Shown piece by piece: positions 1-11,093 of a stretch of 64,000 nt of DNA. Position 1 is the first letter of the stretch. Each line of letters begins with the position of its first letter. A model generated the notes under the pieces. The model was not told the origin of the DNA, ran no database searches, and saw only the letters and a program-made list of their open reading frames with translations. The DNA is from Malus domestica (taxonomy: Eukaryota > Streptophyta > Magnoliopsida > Rosales > Rosaceae): positions 35,952,001-36,016,000 of the forward strand of contig NC_091667.1 of the NCBI RefSeq assembly GCF_042453785.1, read 5' to 3'. The position numbers were made by a program, and so were the translations under genes.

Positions 1-173
1 AGAGAAAGAATATACTGTTTTATTAACCAACACACAACAATAGTTACACACACTAGTTATATAACAGATTTAGTAGCTTACTAACTAAGCCACATACTCA
101 ACTCACAATCTATTGACATTTGTCACTCTATCTAACCATTGAATCATAAGCTCATAACAAACCCATATTATTG

Positions 174-3100
174 TTAACATCCTCCCGCAATCTCAGGATG
201 GGAATTTCCTAGACGGAGATTGTAGCAATGAGTATGAAACAAAGAAGTCGACAAGCCTTTGGTGAGAATATCGGCAAACTGAGCATTAGAAGTAACAAAC
301 TGAACCTGGAGTAGCTGCTTAGCGACCCGTTCTCGGACAAAATGAACATCAATGTCAATATGCTTCGTCCTTTGATGCATAACAGGATTATAAGCAAGGG
401 CAATGGCAGAGAGATTATCACAATACAAGATAGCAGGAGAAGGCACAGAAACATTCATAAATTGTAATAACTGCTTGATCCAATCCATCTCTGCTGCAGT
501 AGAAGATAAAGCCCTGTATTCGGCCTCAGTAGAGGATCGAGAAACTGTATTTTGCTTCTTAGAAGACCAAGAAATAGGATTAGAGCCCAAATAGACAACC
601 AATCCCGTTGTAGACCTCCTGTCATTGGGATCCCCGGCCCAGTCAGCATCACTATAAGCATAGAAGTTCAAATCCCCTTTACTAAACTGAATGCCATAGT
701 CCTGCGTCCCCCGCAAGTATCTGAGGATTCTTTTGACAGCAACAAAGTGGGACTCCATGGGACAGTGCATGAATTGACAAACTTGATGGACAGAGAAGGC
801 AATGTCAGGCCGTGTGAATGTCAAATACTGAAGTGCACCAACAATGCTTCTATACAAAGCAGGATTGTTAAACGGTTTACCATCATCCTTTAACAGTCTA
901 TTGTAAGCTAGGCAAGGAGTGGTACAAGACTTGGATTGGAGCATATCAGTTTTGATCAACAAATCTGAGACATACTTAGATTGAGAGAGGAACAAACCGT
1001 GGGATTGCTGTGTAATTTGAATACCAAGGAAATAATGAAGAGGCCCTAAGTCCTTGATGTCAAACTCAGAATGTAAAGCTCCAATAACCTCAGTAATGGC
1101 ATCTGTAGCACTGCCTGTAATGATAATGTCGTCGACATACAATAAAAGAATGACAACAGACTGCCCAACATGTTTCACAAAGAGGGAAGAATCTGAGTAT
1201 GTAGTAAGAAATCCCAGAGATGGTAAAAACGTTGTGAATCTCTCATTCCAAGCCCTTGGGGCTTGTTTTAGACCATATAAGGACTTGTGTAATCTACACA
1301 CATGCGTGGAATAATGAGGATCCAAAAAACCAGGGGGCTGAGACATGTATACTTCCTCTTGTAATATGCCATGAAGAAAGGCATTCTTCACATCTAGTTG
1401 TCTAAGTGACCAACCAAAATGAGCAGCAAGAGCTAAGACTAATCGGACCGTAGTTGGTTTAACCACAGGGCTGAAGGTTTCTCCATAATCAACACCTTCC
1501 TCTTGATTAAACCCTTTAGCAACTAGTCTCGCTTTATACCGAGAAATGGTGCCATCAGCATTTTTTTTAATCTTATAAACCCATTTACACCCTACAAGAT
1601 TTTTATGTGGAGGAAGAGGAACAAGAGACCAAGTACCCTGAGAATGAAGAGCTGAAAGTTCCTCTTTCATGGCTGATAACCACACAGAAGATTTCAAGGC
1701 TGACTTATATGTTGCAGGCTCGGTGTGAGATAAATCCACTAACTGATCATCTTGAAGAACAGAGAGAAAGACCTTTTTCTTAGATATCCCACTCTTAGAT
1801 CGAGTCTGCATTGAATGTGTATTGAGTGGAGGAATTGGTAAGATAACCTGTAAACTGTCAGGAGAAAAACCAATAGGATCCTCAGATTGCTCATGCGAAG
1901 GCTGAGAAGTACTTGCAGGAGCCACATGGGTAGGAGAGGATAATAATGGAGAAGAACTTGCGGATATGGTTGGGGTTGCAGTAATGAGTTGTGGACTGGA
2001 ACTGTGAGCATCATTGGGAGCTGAAGAATGAATATCATTTGGCATAGAAGTATGACTAGGGACTATAGTATTCTGATTAGTGACATACATATTTGGAAAC
2101 TGTGATATGACAAAAGATGGAAGAGACTTGGAACACACAGGAACTGGACACTTTGAACTCAAACTGGTATATGGAAATTCAATTTCATCGAATATAACAT
2201 GTCTGGAAACATATATCCTCTTATGAGACACCTCATAACAAATAAACCCTTTATACTTAGAAGCATAACCCAGAAATATGCACTTTGTGGTCCTAGGTTG
2301 AAGTTTGGTACTATTATAGGGTCTGAGTAATGGAAAACATGAGCACCCAAAAATTCGGAGATGAGTGATATCAGGAATAGAATGAAACAACAATTCAAAT
2401 GGTGATTTGTTGTTTAAGGTGGAGGTAGGCATTCTATTAATAAGATAGACAGCCACTTGACAAGCAAAAGACCAAAACTGTGGAGGTAAAGAAGCAGTTT
2501 GTAAAAGTGTGATAGAGGTTTCAATGATATGTCTATGTTTTCTTTCGGCTAGCCCATTTTGTTCCGGGGTATGAGGACAAGATATTTGATGGTTGATGCC
2601 TTTATCAAGAAGAAAGGTTTGAAGTGTTTTGCTAATATATTCCCCTCCCCCATCACTTTGTAAAGTTTTAATGGTAGTGGTAAACTGATTCAAAACAAAG
2701 TTATAGAAACCAACAAAGACAGAACAAACATCACTTTTATTGCTTAGAGGAAAAATCCAACAATATCGAGTGCATTCATCAATGAATGTCACATAGTATC
2801 TGAAACTGTCAACAGAAATACAAGGAGAGGGACCCCAGACATCAGTATGTACAACTTCAAACGGGGTAACAGATTTTGACACAGAAGCAACAAAGGGCAG
2901 TTTACAAAATTTTCCTTCCAGACAAGTAGAACAAATCACAGGTTTTGAATCAAATGCAACAGACACTTGACACTGTTTTAAAATGGAAGACACTACAGAA
3001 TTTGATGGATGCCCTAATCTACTATGCCAAAGTGCAGAAGATACTTGGTGGCCAAGAAATGCCACTTGAGATCGAGGTGATGAAGCACGTCCAGGAAATG

Positions 3101-4607
3101 GAATTGGATACAACCCATCACTGCAAAGTCCCTTGAACATTATCCTCCCTGTGGCCTTGTCCTGAATCCAAAAACAGAAAGCATCATATATCAACCAGCA
3201 ATTATTGTCCAGACACAAACGATGTACAGACAACAAATTCTGTGTTAACCGAGGAACATATAGGACAGAATGTAATTGCAATGGTTTAATTGGAGTTGGA
3301 ATACTGGAAGAACCAATATGTGAAATAGATAAACCTGCACCACTAGCTGTTTGAATTGTCTCAGTGGACAAATAGGGAGTAGCCAATGAAAGATTATTCA
3401 GATCAGCAGTCATATGTGATGTAGCCCCCGAATCAGTAAGCCAGAACTGGTGAGGAGATGCACTGGGAACAACAGAATTAGAGACATTGTTGACATGCAT
3501 AGCAGTAGGCGCAGAGTTTTGAACATTGGAGTTCCTGTAAAGACAAAACTGTGCACTATGATTCTTTTTACCACATATTTGACAACCTTGAACCGCAGCA
3601 GTATCAGAATTCCTGAACCGGCAAGTATCAGCCAAATGCCCATATTTACCACAAATTTGACAATTAGTGTGAAACTGGCCTTGCTGAGATGGTGGTGAAT
3701 TCCCAAGAATACCAGGGGCATTATTGATGTAACCAGATTTGTTATTCCCAAACCGAGGATAGGAATTGTTGTAAAATTTCCCTCTGCCTTTGTTCTTGTG
3801 AAAATTTGGCTTATAACCAGAGGCATTAAAGAACCCAGATTGAGAACCATAAGAATTAGACTGTTGGTCATAGCTTGAATTCTTAGAATCATGACCACTG
3901 TTCTTGGCAACCATTGCAGTTAAGAATGGAGTGGCAGCCACATTTTCAATCATTGCTTCCTCAGCAAGTAACTGAGAGCGAAGATCCTTCATTGAAATAA
4001 CATGTTCTCTTCCACGAATTATAGACCTCAACGTATTATACTCAGAAGAAAGACCATTCAAAGTTAAGATCACAATATCATCATCCGCAAATGTGACTCC
4101 AGCAGCAGAAAGATAATCACGAGCCTCTTTAATTCTTTGTAAATATTGAGAAATGGAATCAGTACCTTTCTTGATGTTTTGCAATGCAGATTTCATCTGA
4201 AAAATTGTTGTCCGAGTAACAATGGAAAATTGCTCCTTGAGACGAACCCATAAGTCACGAGCACTGGTACTTCCAATTGCACAAGAAACGGCGGATGGAG
4301 ACAAAGTGGCAGTGATCAACTGCATGAGTGCCCTATCATGCATCTTCCAAATCTTGAAAGTATCAGTCTCAACACGAAGAGAAGAATCAGTTGAACCCCC
4401 AGATACATTAGAATCAAACCGTGAGGGGCAAGGGTTGATGCCATCGACAAATCCCATTATGCCATGACCTTCCAAAAGTAATTCCATCTGGAAATTCCAC
4501 ACAAGATAGTTAGAATCATCCAGTTTGACAGTAACTGATGAAGACACTGTCGATATAAGAGAGGAAATAGGAGATTGAAGGATCTGAAGTTGTGCAGCCG
4601 TCACCAT
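174..4607 (-). CDS. Copia gag-pol polyprotein
   Basis: Single open frame of 1477 residues in Copia order. An N-terminal gag domain is followed by two CCHC zinc knuckles (about residues 316-329 and 342-355), an aspartic protease motif DSGATSH (about 392), a pre-integrase HxxxGH region (about 530-545), an integrase core with DVWGP and an EQNG block, a reverse transcriptase with the YVDD catalytic box, and an RNase H ending near TEAEYRAL. The element looks whole. The frame runs through the polypurine tract and its stop codon lies in the first six bases of the 3' LTR. Whether it is still expressed cannot be told from sequence. Confidence 0.95.
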   Translation of the reverse strand: MVTAAQLQILQSPISSLISTVSSSVTVKLDDSNYLVWNFQMELLLEGHGIMGFVDGINPCPSRFDSNVSGGSTDSSLRVETDTFKIWKMHDRALMQLITATLSPSAVSCAIGSTSARDLWVRLKEQFSIVTRTTIFQMKSALQNIKKGTDSISQYLQRIKEARDYLSAAGVTFADDDIVILTLNGLSSEYNTLRSIIRGREHVISMKDLRSQLLAEEAMIENVAATPFLTAMVAKNSGHDSKNSSYDQQSNSYGSQSGFFNASGYKPNFHKNKGRGKFYNNSYPRFGNNKSGYINNAPGILGNSPPSQQGQFHTNCQICGKYGHLADTCRFRNSDTAAVQGCQICGKKNHSAQFCLYRNSNVQNSAPTAMHVNNVSNSVVPSASPHQFWLTDSGATSHMTADLNNLSLATPYLSTETIQTASGAGLSISHIGSSSIPTPIKPLQLHSVLYVPRLTQNLLSVHRLCLDNNCWLIYDAFCFWIQDKATGRIMFKGLCSDGLYPIPFPGRASSPRSQVAFLGHQVSSALWHSRLGHPSNSVVSSILKQCQVSVAFDSKPVICSTCLEGKFCKLPFVASVSKSVTPFEVVHTDVWGPSPCISVDSFRYYVTFIDECTRYCWIFPLSNKSDVCSVFVGFYNFVLNQFTTTIKTLQSDGGGEYISKTLQTFLLDKGINHQISCPHTPEQNGLAERKHRHIIETSITLLQTASLPPQFWSFACQVAVYLINRMPTSTLNNKSPFELLFHSIPDITHLRIFGCSCFPLLRPYNSTKLQPRTTKCIFLGYASKYKGFICYEVSHKRIYVSRHVIFDEIEFPYTSLSSKCPVPVCSKSLPSFVISQFPNMYVTNQNTIVPSHTSMPNDIHSSAPNDAHSSSPQLITATPTISASSSPLLSSPTHVAPASTSQPSHEQSEDPIGFSPDSLQVILPIPPLNTHSMQTRSKSGISKKKVFLSVLQDDQLVDLSHTEPATYKSALKSSVWLSAMKEELSALHSQGTWSLVPLPPHKNLVGCKWVYKIKKNADGTISRYKARLVAKGFNQEEGVDYGETFSPVVKPTTVRLVLALAAHFGWSLRQLDVKNAFLHGILQEEVYMSQPPGFLDPHYSTHVCRLHKSLYGLKQAPRAWNERFTTFLPSLGFLTTYSDSSLFVKHVGQSVVILLLYVDDIIITGSATDAITEVIGALHSEFDIKDLGPLHYFLGIQITQQSHGLFLSQSKYVSDLLIKTDMLQSKSCTTPCLAYNRLLKDDGKPFNNPALYRSIVGALQYLTFTRPDIAFSVHQVCQFMHCPMESHFVAVKRILRYLRGTQDYGIQFSKGDLNFYAYSDADWAGDPNDRRSTTGLVVYLGSNPISWSSKKQNTVSRSSTEAEYRALSSTAAEMDWIKQLLQFMNVSVPSPAILYCDNLSAIALAYNPVMHQRTKHIDIDVHFVRERVAKQLLQVQFVTSNAQFADILTKGLSTSLFHTHCYNLRLGNSHPEIAGGC

Positions 4608-4824
4608 AGCTTCAAATCAGAGAGAAACCCAGATGCAAATTCGCAGAGGAATTAACACAAACACCTGGAGTGCACAAGAAGATGCGCAAGAAATCAAGAA
4701 ATACAGAGAGATCAAGACCCCAAGAAAAGTGAGAAAGAGGAGCAGATCACAGATAGAGAGCGGAAGCAGAGAAATCCAAGATCGAATAACCGTCAAGCAC
4801 GAAGCATTGCGGCGAATGATACCA

Positions 4825-5078
4825 TGTAAAGTATGAAGAACTTACTGTATCTTGCAGAAGAAGAAAGAAAGAGATAGAGAGAAGTAGAGATTTAGAGAGA
4901 GAGAAAGAATATACTGTTTTATTAACCAACACACAACAATAGTTACACACACTAGTTATATAACAGATTTAGTAGCTTACTAACTAAGCCACATACTCAA
5001 CTCACAATCTATTGACATTTGTCACTCTATCTAACCATTGAATCATAAGCTCATAACAAACCCATATTATTGTTAACA
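4825..5078 (-). repeat. 5' LTR of the Copia element
   Basis: 254-bp terminal repeat beginning TGTTAACA on the minus strand and ending CA beside the primer-binding site at 4817-4824. Its outer 179 bases recur at 1-179. A purine-rich stretch on the plus strand (about 4855-4910) lies inside it. The flank to the right is a TA run, so the element sits at the edge of a microsatellite. Confidence 0.93.
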
Positions 5079-5465
5079 ATATATATATATATATATATAT
5101 ATATTCATATTCTGCAGTATTGATTCCTTTTATTGTGATCAGTTTCCTTTTGTAAAAGAGGTATTTCTTTCATCTTTTGAACATATATTTCTTTACAATG
5201 CATGCCATCTATCCTTTTGATGTTTGTGTGTGTGCACGTGTATCTGTCTATGGAAATCTGGGAGAGGTTTTGTTAGATCAACTGAAAATAATTTCAGTTA
5301 GAAAGAGGGCAAGAGCAAACACATTCTTTACCAGAAAATATAAGGTTTCGTTAGGTTATTTCTATTTCAGTTTGTTCAATTTGTATACAACATGATCATC
5401 TTGCACATTGCTCAATACATTTGTGATCACCAATCGCCCATATATATTAGCATAGACTTCCAGAA

Positions 5466-5503
<38 letters not shown>

Positions 5504-5729
5504 TAACAGTTCAAACTGTAATCTGTTTGATTAATATTCCAATATCCCATCCTTTTTAATTTGAACCTTCATTTTTTTTTACACCGGCAATACTATATAT
5601 TGCGCATTAATCACCACAAAAAGAGCTAACAATATCCACTGATCTTAGTTGCACGTGATAAGGTGGGCAAAATGTCTATCGATGAATGAACGGGATGGTA
5701 AAAGGTCTATCAGTGGCCATTGTTAAACC
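5079..5729. other. Intergenic: TA and CA/TA microsatellites, no gene
   Basis: A (TA)n run starts directly after the Copia LTR (about 5079-5104), and a compound CA/TA run lies at about 5468-5503. The rest is AT-rich. Short open frames show no codon structure or known motif. Confidence 0.7.
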
Positions 5730-7648
5730 CAGGGCCGGTCCTGAGTTTTTTGGTGCCCAGTGCGAAAGTTCAAAATGTGCCATTTTTAATACAAAAACAT
5801 ATGTTAAAAAAAAAATTAACGAGGGCTGGAACCCAGTCGAAGCTGGGGGGCTAGGCCCTCACGCTCAAATTATATTACCTGAGAAAATATACAACGGGGG
5901 GACATAGTACCTAAACCTCGACAATCAAAAGTACAATCATATACAACCACTCCTAGCAAATCTCCTTCAAATTTCAACCTTTAAGAAATTGTCTTCTAGT
6001 ATTTTTTGAAGCAAAATCATCAATTATATCATCATACTCCAAGTCTTCAATCTCATCATTTTCAATGCATAAGATTGCTAATCCATTTAGCCTATCTTGA
6101 GTCATAGTGGTCCGCAAGTAAGATTTTAATAATTTCAATTTTGAAAAACTTCTTTCTGCAGATGCCACGGTCACAGGTACAGTCAACATTACACGATAAG
6201 CAATCAAGACATTAGGACACATGTCAATTTCTTTGACAAAGTTTGCTATTTCCATGGATGTCCAAGGGTTATTAGAGAGAAATGCTTCTTCAGGTAACAT
6301 CATTTGGAAAACCTGTAATTCGGAACATAAGTCGGGCTCCATCTACATCCATGGTATTTCCATGTTTCAAATGTGCTTCAAGATTCATACAATTTTGTTT
6401 TAGCTCTTGATCATCCAATGAAATTAACTTCGATGCATCAAACAAGAAGCCAAAAATATATTCAAAAGCCTTTAACTGTTCAAACCTGTGTTTCAGTTGA
6501 GAAAGAGCAATATCCACTATAACAAGAAAATAATATGTTCTAAATGATTCTTCAGCAGACTGTTGTTCCCTCTCATTACCATCAACTTCATCATGATGTC
6601 TTTTTCTAGGTCTATGACGTTTAGTTTGAAAAACAGGGTCAATTTCCGAATCAAGTGCAATTTCTTTAGCATCACTCATGGCATAAGCAAAACCAGTTTC
6701 TCTATAGTTTTCGAAAAACGTAACAAGTGCTTCCAATGCCTTTACAGCAACATCAAGACGCATGTCTTCAGATTGTAATTTTGTATTCACCATGTTAATC
6801 TTCAACAAAATGTCATACCAAATAACCAAACTTAATACAAAATCAAAACTTGAAAGTTCTCCTGATGCTAAACATTCTGCATCCCTACTCAATTGGGGAT
6901 TTTCAGTAATTTCCACCAATTTAAACAAAACATTTCTAACATGGGCTACTTGGGACTTAATCGCTTTAACACTTTCAATGTGACTTTCCCATCGAGTAGT
7001 TGACAATGACTTCAATTAATCAAATAATTCAATCCATCAACAACAACAATTCTTTACATCAATTATCATATAATTCTATGTCACTTGCAAAATTTAATTT
7101 AAATTATGAATTAATAATTCAAATTTTAAAAATTAGTTTATCAAATTACCTCAAAAGTTACTCGGGTTGGTGAATGCACAATGGCAACCGGCAGCAGGGA
7201 TTGTGGCTGAGAAAGACAAAGACCTGTGGTGGGCCTGTGTCTGTGTGTCGGGGTTGGAAGGCTGGAAGCTGCAATAGCAGTGCAGATGGCAGTGGGGTGG
7301 GAAAATAACAAACGGCACTGGGGAAACAAAAGGGCGGGTGGGGAATTGGGAAAAGGGGAATTAGGGTTAGGTGGGAGTGGGGGGGGGAGGTCCCTTTACA
7401 TTATTGTTTTTTTTTTTTTAAGGCTAAAACTTGGCCGGTTCAATTATATATATATATTTTGTTTTTTTAAATCCTGAAAACTTGGGCCCTTTCCTTTATT
7501 GTCAAATTTGGGCCTCTTGCCCTCCATTCTTTATTTTGGGTTCTGGACAAATTTTTTTTTTATACCTAATTATTTGGACTTTTTTTTTTGTGCCCCTTTA
7601 AATTTTGGGCCCTGGACAATGGCCCTGGTTGCACTGGGTCTGGGCCTT
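5730..7648 (-). mobile_element. Decayed hAT DNA transposon
   Basis: The left edge begins CAGGGCCGG near 5730 and the right edge is GGGCC-rich near 7605-7648, as in plant hAT elements that carry a ZMYM1/TTF-like transposase. Between them, on the minus strand, is the C-terminal part of such a transposase (5974-7015). The rest (about 7016-7600) is AT-rich or low complexity with no transposase match, so the N-terminal half is gone. A 14-bp inverted repeat just outside these edges (5699-5712 against 7651-7664) may mark the true ends. I could not find a convincing 8-bp target duplication. Confidence 0.75.
5974..7015 (-). pseudogene. hAT transposase fragment with C-terminal dimerisation domain
   Basis: Two overlapping minus-strand frames. 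6290-7015 starts with the hAT motif LSTTRWESHIESVKAI and carries the helical region before the dimerisation domain. 5974-6342 contains the dimerisation signature [20 protein letters not shown]. The frames join through a one-base shift near 6340 (DVDG in one, [12 protein letters not shown] in the next), so this copy is a pseudogene. The zinc-finger and catalytic N-terminal half expected in a full transposase is absent. Ends at [14 protein letters not shown], the usual C-terminal tail region. Confidence 0.85.
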
Positions 7649-7664
7649 ATTGATAGACCTTTTA

Positions 7665-8299
7665 GCCTTTTCATTTTGTATGAATTAACCAACATTTTAT
7701 GAAACTAATATTGGTTACTATAGTTAGAGCTTTCTTGTAGTACATATTGGTTACTGAAGCAAGTTTAGCCACTAAAATCTAATCCACTCCCTCCCATATT
7801 TAGAATATACCAAGCCGGTTATCTGTTTCTTTTTCTAGCCTGCAGACTAATTAAAATGGAGTGATGTTATTTGGATCATAAAATTGACACACTTGTTAAT
7901 ACATGTAGCTCTTACATGCAATAATAAGATTTGTTTTTATTGGAGACTGGAGAAAGTGTTGGCAAATGCATCCAGTGTGTGTCTCAGACTCTCAATAGTT
8001 ATATTAGTTTACAATCACGTGTGCATGAGCACTAACGCTGATCTCTTATCTTCAAATAAACTATTTCGAAAAATTGAGAATCGAACAAAATGAGCCGAAT
8101 ATTGAATTGAGGCCGAAAAAAATCGAACCAAATTACCCATTTTCAACGATACATTTATTTGGGAAGGCAAACTGGGATTAGTTATTTTACTGGATCGAGC
8201 AATAAGCATGTATAAATGCATATTGTGTTTCATGCACTTAGTTTCTCATATACTAAAGGTTGGTAAGCTAGCAAGCTTGTAGTACTGTCTAAAGTTTAG
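7665..8299. other. Intergenic, no gene seen
   Basis: AT-rich DNA between the hAT remnant and the first copy of the direct duplication. No frame over 75 codons, no splice-consistent coding blocks and no RNA gene seen. Confidence 0.6.
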
Positions 8300-8890
8300 G
8301 CCAGGCCACAACCGAATGATTAGTAAAACAAATATTAATTTGACATTTTATATGTTATTATATGGTGTGTAGTGGGTTGCAGGTGAGCAATGTGCGTGAC
8401 AAAGTTAGAAAGAAAAGGACCTGTATCTATTCTCCGGGGGGAATGGAAAGTACTGATTACTGGAAATGTAGGTTTTATATATTTGGTAAATCAAATTATG
8501 TGAATGTTGGTGATTTAATTATTATTTCAGTGTTAATTATTAACGTGTTTATTTTTTATTGGTGACACATAATTTGATTTGCAAATTTGATTTAAAAATT
8601 TAATATCTCTAACATTATCCTTTCGCAACTGCAGTCAAGTCGATGAGGCATCATGCCTTAATGCACTTCTATTTCCGTTCATTCCGCTAAATGTAAGAGA
8701 TGAAGATATGTTAATAATTTTACTTTAGTTTTTGGGATCGACAAAAGCAAAGTTTTCTGGTTTTATTTGTGCAAAGATATATTAATCTCAAGAGTGATTC
8801 TTTAAGAATGGCTGCACTGGCTGTGGGTTGCATACACCAATTCCGGCCAATTGTGGCAGTGCAATAGTTGCTCTGCTCCCATTATATTGA
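8300..8890. repeat. Direct duplication, copy 1
   Basis: This stretch recurs, diverged and with indels, at 9118-9820. Shared blocks in the same order include AGTGGGTTGCAG (8371 and 9188), GGTTTTATATAT (8470 and 9570), GCATCATGCC followed by AATGCAC (8648 and 9625), TTTTCTGGTT (8753 and 9724) and CAGTGCAATAGTTGCT (8857 and 9785). No coding potential is seen in either copy. It looks like an old segmental duplication or two copies of an unnamed repeat. Confidence 0.7.
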
Positions 8891-9117
8891 TTTCCACGTG
8901 AGAAATAGACTTACTGGATTTGAACCGGATCGTCCTAATTTATATCTTGTTCGTTTATTAATCAGATGATCGTATTCGTATTTTTGGATTCAACTTGTCA
9001 ACCTAGCTTTTGATATGATTCGTATTTGGGTAATGATCGAATTCCATATTTCAAGAATAAAAAAATTAAAATTTTATTAGAAATATTTGTTCTTCATTTG
9101 TGTTTCGTCTGATGTCT

Positions 9118-9820
9118 GGACCGCAACCACATGATTATCGTAAAACAAACATTTGACATTTATATATGTATGTATTATATGGTGAATAGTGGGTTGCAGT
9201 TGCAGGTGTGCGAAGTTCGAAACAAAGTAATTAAAAAGAAAAGGACTTGATATTTTCACAAGGTTGAACAAAAAGCAGTAATTGGAACGGAGTAACAATC
9301 TCTCCCCCTTCAAATCTCATCTCCTTCCTTTCCTTAATTACCCTCCTCTCTCACTTTGTTATCTTTCTTTCTCTATAAATAAGTCAACAAAAAAAGTTCA
9401 TATGACTTATTCATCATCGTTCAAGTATGAGAGGACTATAAAGTAGATAAATTTAGAGAGAAAAAAATCATACTCCAATTGGAACTGCAGGTTTTATATA
9501 TATCCTACAGAATGCAGCCAAAAGAAGAGAGATAAATTTAGTAAGAAGAAAATCATACTCCAACTGGAACTGTAGGTTTTATATATTTGCCACCTACAGA
9601 CTGCAGCCAAGTGAGTCGATGAAGCATCATGCCATAATGCACTTTTTATTTCCATCCAAATGTAAACGATGAAAATAAATGCAATTAATAAATTGCACTC
9701 ATTTTAGTATCACCAAAAGCAAATTTTCTGGTTATATTTCTGCAAAGATATATAAGTTTCAAAAGTGATTCTTTATGGATGCTTCAGTGCAATAGTTGCT
9801 TTACTCTCCATTGCAATTTA
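9118..9820. repeat. Direct duplication, copy 2
   Basis: Second copy of the 8300-8890 block in the same orientation, with about 200-300 bp of extra sequence in the middle (about 9260-9500). The module around TGGAACTG(C/T)AGGTTTTATATAT occurs twice inside it (near 9480 and 9562), so this copy also has an internal small duplication. Confidence 0.7.
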
Positions 9821-10430
9821 CAGAATTGACTACAATATTTATAAGTACTTAGTAATATCACCGTCTGAAAGTCATATTCATATATACTATTTAGATGTCA
9901 CTACAACAAATCTAACCATTATATTGTAATAGTATTACATACAGTAAGTATTTTACCAAAATTCACAATTTACAAGATACAAAAATATACAATATATATT
10001 AAAGATGTGACCATTGAACAGAATGTATGGTTGCGATTATCTTACGTCTAGAATTCTAGTCTTACAATTATCATTTATCTTTTTATGCATATAAATATGA
10101 TTAGGCATGAAATTACCCAAATGTGGAATGTTATATGCTAAAAACAATCCATCTAAGTTGTCATGCAGATCATGCTCAACCGTGTTAAATCCAATTACAG
10201 CCCGCAAAAAGGAACAAAAATCCTAGAATATAAGGTTTTGATCTGTATCTTCTTAACTAACAATTTTAACTTCTTTTTTAATCACCAAGAAGCCAACAAT
10301 AACATTCTATTAATTCGTAAATAGAATTTATCTCAAAACATTTTAAAAATAAATAATAAAAATAATGTCTATAATAAAATTCCAAATAAAAAAAAATTCT
10401 AAACCGTAAAAAGCCGAAATGGAAGGAGAC
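9821..10430. other. Intergenic, no gene seen
   Basis: Strongly AT-rich sequence with many stops in all frames. It probably holds distal promoter of the seven-span membrane protein gene to the right, but no specific element can be supported. Confidence 0.5.
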
Positions 10431-11021
10431 ATCTCATTACACCACATTTCTCCTCCCTTGACTCTCCCTCCCTCTCTCTCTATCTAAGGTTTCTAAACCC
10501 CAAATCATTGATTGCTCTTCCTTCGTTGCGGCTGTCTAACAGCCTGTTTCCCGGCGGTCGGGAATCGGGGAGAGAAATAAGTCTCGATCGTTCTCTCCCC
10601 AGATCTTCTTCCGACGTAAACCCCCTCCCAATGCCCTCTTCCTCCTCGTTTTTTCCATATTCCACCTTTACCTCCTCCAATATTGTTCCTCAGTACTCTA
10701 TCCAATATTTATTCACTATATCCATTCCATGCATAATCCCCGGTCCCACCACCTTCCGCCGCCTCTCTCACCGCCACGGCCACCAGCCTTATTGCCGCCC
10801 TTACTTTTGTACAACAACATTGATCACATCTCCTCTTGTTTTACCGTAGCCGCGTGGTTAGGTAGCAACATATCGATATCGATATAAATACAATATCGAA
10901 TACCCATCGATATATACAAAGGAGGACAAACAAAAGGAGGGCTTGTCATAGCTATATAGCAAATCCATATATCCATCCTTCATCGAGATCATCAGATAGA
11001 TCGAGAGAGAGATACAATATT
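10431..11021 (+). promoter_or_regulatory. Probable promoter and 5' leader of the membrane protein gene
   Basis: Base composition changes here from AT-rich to CT-rich (near 10450-10490), then to a GC-richer block up to about 10850, as in plant core promoters and leaders. A short ATG frame at 10729-10887 (52 residues, proline-rich) would be an upstream ORF if transcription starts near 10490. A possible TATA-like string ATATAAATA at about 10882 would instead place the start near 10915 and leave that frame untranscribed. Which start is used cannot be decided from sequence. Confidence 0.4.
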
Positions 11022-11074
11022 ATTGATTAACTAATTAATTAATTTGTTACAAATTAATTAATTAGTTAATCAAT
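11022..11074 (+). promoter_or_regulatory. Perfect 24-bp inverted repeat in the 5' leader
   Basis: The arms 11022-11045 and 11051-11074 are exact reverse complements, separated by a 5-base loop (GTTAC). The sequence is built of TTAATTAA units. In RNA this would fold into a 24-bp, almost all A-U stem ending 19 bases before the start codon at 11094. In DNA it could be a cruciform or a recent small insertion. No target duplication is evident. Confidence 0.85.
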
Positions 11075-11093
11075 CCAATTGATATTTCGCTCG

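Larger units (their letters stand above)
1..5078 (-). mobile_element. Copia LTR retrotransposon, whole-looking, cut only by the window edge
   Basis: Ty1/Copia element on the minus strand. The right (5') LTR is 4825-5078 (254 bp, TG...CA). The left (3') LTR enters at the window start and ends at 179. A primer-binding site matching the initiator methionine tRNA end (TGGTATCA on the minus strand, 4817-4824) adjoins the 5' LTR, and a purine-rich tract (minus strand of 180-187) adjoins the 3' LTR. One long open frame lies between. The 179 visible bases of the left LTR match 4900-5078 with no difference I could find, so the insertion is very recent. Two CCHC knuckles and a short LTR suggest the Ale/Retrofit lineage, a tentative call. 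The target duplication cannot be tested because the left end lies outside the window. Confidence 0.95.

Noticed and set aside
7141-7477. Gly/Trp-rich frames inside the hAT remnant
   Set aside because: Low-complexity GT-rich DNA with no match to transposase or host protein.
10480-10705. Two 66-codon minus-strand frames
   Set aside because: Arise from a CT-rich leader read backwards. Glu/Arg/Gly-rich composition, no motif.
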